From Myxococcus dinghuensis (GTDB lineage Bacteria; Myxococcota; Myxococcia; Myxococcales; Myxococcaceae): a stretch of DNA of 64,000 nt. The stretch is from NCBI RefSeq assembly GCF_024198235.1, contig NZ_JAKCFB010000006.1, positions 301,418 to 365,417 of the forward strand, read 5' to 3'. How positions within the stretch are numbered: position 1 is the stretch's first letter; each line of letters begins with the position of its first letter. The position numbers and the translations under genes were made by a program. This document shows, piece after piece, positions 61,443 through 64,000 of this stretch. A model generated the notes under the pieces. The model had not been told where the DNA came from. It worked only from the letters and a program-made list of their open reading frames with translations, and did not search any database.

Positions 61443-61448
61443 TTGACA
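61443..61448 (+). promoter_or_regulatory. Candidate -35 of the TetX-like gene
   Basis: TTGACA at 61443-61448, perfect consensus. A matching -10 is not clear, since the operator occupies the region expected to hold it. Confidence 0.35.
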
Positions 61449-61452
61449 GATC

Positions 61453-61467
61453 TGGAACGGCGTTCCA
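61453..61467. promoter_or_regulatory. TetR-type operator 1
   Basis: TGGAACGGCGTTCCA, a 15-bp inverted repeat with 7-bp arms. Reverse complement of operator 2, centre-to-centre spacing 25 bases. Confidence 0.75.
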
Positions 61468-61477
61468 GCATGCCCAA

Positions 61478-61492
61478 TGGAACGCCGTTCCA
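61478..61492. promoter_or_regulatory. TetR-type operator 2
   Basis: TGGAACGCCGTTCCA, a 15-bp inverted repeat lying between operator 1 and the TetX-like ATG. Confidence 0.75.
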
Positions 61493-61541
61493 TTGACCGC
61501 CGACATGTTCCCTGGCGGCCTCCCGCTCGAAAGGAATCACG

Positions 61542-62708
61542 ATGACGCCCGTCACGATCATTGGCGCCGGCCTCGGAGGGCTGACACTCGCTCGCGTTCT
61601 TCACGTCCACGGCATCTCCGCGACGGTGTACGAGGCCGATGCATCCGCGGAGGTGCGCACGCAGGGCGGCATGCTCGACATCCATGACGACAACGGACAG
61701 CTTGCGCTCGAGGCGGCCGGGCTGTTGGACGCGTTCCGCCAGATCATCCATCCCGGTGGCGACGCCACGCGGGTGCTCGACCCCCACGGCGCGGTCCTCC
61801 TCGACCAACCCGACGACGGCCAGGGGATTCGTCCCGAGGTACCTCGCGGCGCGCTGCGACGCATCCTGCTCGACTCACTCCCCGATGGCGCCGTCCAGTG
61901 GGGTCACAAGGTCACTGCCATCCGTCCGCTCGGCGGCGGGAGGCACAGTTTGGTATTCGCGAATGGGGCGACCGTGACGGCGAGCCTCGTGGTCGGTGCG
62001 GACGGCGCCTGGTCGAGGATCCGGCCGCTGCTCTCCGACGCGAAGCCCGCGTACGTCGGGACCTCGTTCATCGAGACCTATCTGCTCGATGCCGACCTGC
62101 GACACCCGGCCAGCGCGAAGTTCGTCGGGGGCGGAGCCCTCTATGCCCTCGCACCCGGCAAGGGGATTGTCACCCACCGCGAGCCCCAGGGCGTCCTGCA
62201 CACCTACGTCGCGCTCACCCGGCCGCTGGAGTGGATCGCGGGCATCGACTTCGCCGACCCGCAGACGGCGATGGCCCGAGTCGTGGCGGAGTTCGACGGC
62301 TGGGCGCCGGAGCTCACAGCGCTGATCACCGACGGCGAGACAGCCCCCGTCCTCCGGAGGATCCATGCGCTCCCGCCCGGGCATCGGTGGGAGCACGTGC
62401 CCGGCGTCACGCTTCTCGGCGACGCCGCGCACCTGAACCCGCCCGACGGCGAGGGCGCCAACCTCGCGATGTACGACGGTGCGGAGCTCGGCAAGGCCCT
62501 GGCCGCGCACCGCGGCGACTTTGATGCCGGGCTGCGCGAATACGAGGAGGCGATGTTCATCCGGAGCGCGAAAGCCGCCGTCGAGGCCGCGAAGATCCAC
62601 GCGCTCTGCTTCGACGACGCCAACGCTCCGTACGGACTGATCGACCTGTTGACAGGTGGAGCCGCACCGGCCTCCTCTCTGCAACTCGAAAAGGGAACGT
62701 CACCCTGA
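61542..62708 (+). CDS. TetX-like FAD-dependent monooxygenase
   Basis: 388 residues. TIIGAGLGGLTLARVL binds FAD; VVGADGAWSRIRPLL and VTLLGDAAHLNPPDGEGANLAMYDG are the DG and GD motifs. GGMLDIHDDNGQLALEAAGLLDAF parallels GG-T-L-D-L-H...A-G-L-L in TetX. Such enzymes hydroxylate drugs or related polyketides. The adjoining TetR gene and operators make a self-contained inducible cassette. True substrate not determined. Confidence 0.82.
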   Translation: MTPVTIIGAGLGGLTLARVLHVHGISATVYEADASAEVRTQGGMLDIHDDNGQLALEAAGLLDAFRQIIHPGGDATRVLDPHGAVLLDQPDDGQGIRPEVPRGALRRILLDSLPDGAVQWGHKVTAIRPLGGGRHSLVFANGATVTASLVVGADGAWSRIRPLLSDAKPAYVGTSFIETYLLDADLRHPASAKFVGGGALYALAPGKGIVTHREPQGVLHTYVALTRPLEWIAGIDFADPQTAMARVVAEFDGWAPELTALITDGETAPVLRRIHALPPGHRWEHVPGVTLLGDAAHLNPPDGEGANLAMYDGAELGKALAAHRGDFDAGLREYEEAMFIRSAKAAVEAAKIHALCFDDANAPYGLIDLLTGGAAPASSLQLEKGTSP

Positions 62709-62899
62709 CTGGAATCGAACGGGGCGACTGACCGTCACGCGTCGCGACACGTGCGGCCCCACCCTCTTCCAGCGCGGACATGCCTTGTCGAGCGGTATCG
62801 ATGGGATGACCTCCCCCTCGAATGCCTTCGAGTCCCTCCCCAGGCGGGCCCCGCCGTCCGGTCGAGAGAGAGGCGACCAGGAACGGATTCCGTGTCCAT

Positions 62900-63358
62900 G
62901 TGTCGCTTGCAATCTGGTATCAAACACGAATTCGAACGACTCTTCTACTGATGCTCTTTCTCGTGACTGCATGTAGCAAAGACGCCACCGAATCTGGAGG
63001 GAAGGAAGGTGCGCAGGGCGCCACGGGCCCAAAGGGAGACACCGGTCCCCAAGGCCCCATGGGCCCGAAGGGCGAAACGGGCGCTCAGGGACCCGCTGGA
63101 CAGAAAGGCGACACGGGCGCCCAGGGACCCGCTGGACAGAAAGGCGACACGGGCGCTCAGGGACCCGCTGGACAGAAAGGCGACACGGGCGCCCAGGGAC
63201 CTGCTGGCCCTGAAGGAACAGCCATTCTCAAGCGCTACTACGTCGATGCCGATGGGAAGGAAGTCGGTAACGATCTCACCACCTTCTGGCCTGACGATGC
63301 CGGCCGAATCTGGTACTTCGAACTCGATACGCTGCGGACGTCGGTCGTGTCCCTATAA
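62900..63358 (+). CDS. Collagen-like lipoprotein
   Basis: About 152 residues. The probable start GTG 62900 precedes a signal with lipobox VTAC; ATG 62951 is an alternative. The mature part is 24 or so G-x-y triplets ([19 protein letters not shown]...), including a 12-residue unit repeated three times, then a short C-terminal domain ([34 protein letters not shown]). Exported triple-helical surface protein. The C-terminus is short and may be truncated, with ISL3 sequence following shortly after. Confidence 0.68.
   Translation: MSLAIWYQTRIRTTLLLMLFLVTACSKDATESGGKEGAQGATGPKGDTGPQGPMGPKGETGAQGPAGQKGDTGAQGPAGQKGDTGAQGPAGQKGDTGAQGPAGPEGTAILKRYYVDADGKEVGNDLTTFWPDDAGRIWYFELDTLRTSVVSL
63089..63196 (+). 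repeat. Three tandem 36-bp repeats in the collagen-like gene
   Basis: Units at 63089-63124, 63125-63160 and 63161-63196, near-identical (C/T variants), each encoding [13 protein letters not shown] degenerate partial copy follows. Typical slippage-prone collagen repeats. Confidence 0.9.
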
Positions 63359-63419
63359 GTGTGTAGTCGGCGAGGAAGGGCGAGCGGGAAAGAGGGAAGT
63401 GGGAGTAGCCCAGTTCCGT

Positions 63420-63826
63420 GGCTCTCCCGCACTTCGTGTGGTTCCCCTCTGGGAAGTAGGCAGACGCGGCAAGCTGCCAGTGGGGCGAATACACCCTGGA
63501 AATGGAAACGCTGTACCCATTTCCTGGGTGTCGAGTGGACCGCGTGGCCCCCGGTAGCGCGGCGCGTGTCATCCTCGGGGTGAGCATGGAGGGCACGGGA
63601 GCACGATGTCCCTCCTGCCAGACGCCCAGTAACACAGTGCATGGCAGCTACGTCCGACGCCCGGTGGACCTGCCCGCCGCGGGGCGCGTGGTGCAACTCG
63701 AACTGCGTGTACGGCGCTTCTGCTGCCGAAACCCGGAATGCTCTCGCCGCACGTTCGCGGAGCGGCCGGTGCGCTTGCTACCCTCTCGGGCTCGGAGAAC
63801 ACGACGTCTCGCCACTGCGCAGTGTG
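63420..63826 (+). mobile_element. ISL3-family insertion sequence, left end (interrupted)
   Basis: GGCTCTCCCGCACTTCGTG at 63420 fits the GGCTCT-type inverted repeat of ISL3 elements. The transposase begins at 63502 and is cut off near 63826 by the IS21 end. The right half is not in this window. Confidence 0.65.
63502..63826 (+). pseudogene. ISL3-family transposase, N-terminal fragment
   Basis: METLYPFPGCRVDRVAP, then a zinc-ribbon-like C-x2-C...C-x4-C pattern (RCPSCQ, FCCRNPECSRRTFAERP) and DLPAAGRVVQLELRVRRF are the N-terminus of ISL3 transposases. Similarity ends near RRLATAQC. The catalytic DDE domain is missing, so the copy is inactive. Confidence 0.78.
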
Positions 63827-63831
63827 CTGCC

Positions 63832-63877
63832 CAGCGACAATTACTCCTCCCCACCAGCGACAATTACTTCTCCCCAC
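63832..63877. repeat. Two tandem 23-bp repeats at the IS21 end
   Basis: 63832-63854 and 63855-63877 are adjacent, differing at one position; the core is CAGCGACAATTACT. Multiple terminal repeats are a known feature of IS21 ends and are transposase-binding sites. Confidence 0.85.
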
Positions 63878-63928
63878 CTTGAGTGAAGGCGCCGGTAAGC
63901 CGCCCGGGACGAGAAGGAGGTCCCCGAG

Positions 63929-64000
63929 GTGGCGGTCACGGACGCCCAGGTGAGGAAGCTGATGGAGGAGTTGACGAAGCACGGAAACGTCGGCCTGGCG
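63929..64000 (+). CDS. istA: IS21-family transposase IstA (start only)
   Basis: From GTG 63929, preceded by AAGGAGG. The 24 visible codons encode VAVTDAQVRKLMEELTKHGN and onward, an HTH start of the IS21 transposase class. It continues past the window. Confidence 0.7.
   Translation, partial: MAVTDAQVRKLMEELTKHGNVGLA

Larger units (their letters stand above)
63823..64000 (+). mobile_element. IS21-family element, left end (runs off the right edge)
   Basis: Begins at a TG between 63823 and 63828 and contains two adjacent 23-base direct repeats and the start of istA. The left end lies inside the ISL3 transposase. The right end and any target duplication are beyond the window. Confidence 0.68.

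Noticed and set aside
63089..63196. Tandem 36-bp repeats considered as a CRISPR array
   Set aside because: The units are directly adjacent without spacers and encode collagen triplets in frame.

Overview
The window is very GC-rich, densely packed DNA whose gene content and style point to a myxobacterium, most likely the Myxococcus/Corallococcus/Pyxidicoccus group. This is inferred from the extreme third-position GC, the many lipoproteins, the PilZ/c-di-GMP protein, the Ndk sequence and the menaquinone-based respiration. No rRNA or tRNA gene, CRISPR array or phage module was found.

Layout. (1) 0.0-2.6 kb: a translation/RNA block on the minus strand (rpsP-khpA-rimM, rlmN) and a small anchored protein. 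(2) 2.8-11.0 kb: a TCA-cycle block on the minus strand, read icd-mdh-(hairpin)-sdhA-sdhB-(hairpin)-sucC-sucD-ndk. No cytochrome b subunit for succinate dehydrogenase is present. (3) 11.2-17.4 kb: signalling and accessory genes: a degenerate histidine-kinase ATPase domain protein, a large multidomain PilZ protein paired with a haem-oxygenase-like diiron protein, and a flavin hydroxylase with palindromic upstream sites. (4) 17.6-33.4 kb: two divergent operons. menF-menD-menH-menA-menC-menE (minus) makes menaquinone from chorismate. aroF-menG-aroK-aroDE-aroC-aroB-aroA (plus) makes chorismate and carries the last menaquinone methyltransferase; gltA follows and ends in a strong terminator. A promoter and a perfect 8+8 bp palindrome lie between the two operons.

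(5) 33.5-38.3 kb: acyl-CoA synthetase, an acidic-tailed zinc ribbon protein, an exported bifunctional-nuclease-fold protein and pyruvate kinase. (6) 38.3-46.8 kb, minus strand: lepA, two tandem signal peptidase I genes, then pyrB-pyrC-carA and a conserved unknown. (7) 47-55.2 kb: nucleotide-sugar enzymes (epimerase, UDP-glucuronate decarboxylase), a ribbon-helix-helix regulator divergent from a lipoprotein with six DxDxDG repeats, a cupin, a SPOR protein, an HU/IHF-like protein, a FecR-like lipoprotein, mnmA and cca. (8) 55.3-64 kb: an accessory stretch with secreted proteins and lipoproteins, a candidate YopT-type (C58) cysteine protease, a GNAT enzyme, a TetR/TetX-like divergent pair with two operator palindromes, and a collagen-like lipoprotein. 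At the right edge an ISL3-family element is interrupted by the left end of an IS21-family element.

The core genes form a connected circuit: shikimate enzymes supply chorismate, the men genes convert it to menaquinone, and the TCA genes (including succinate dehydrogenase) feed electrons to that quinone. The most novel-looking loci are the C58-like protease, the PilZ/diiron pair, the exported BFN protein and the unexplained palindromes upstream of aroF and of the flavin hydroxylase.
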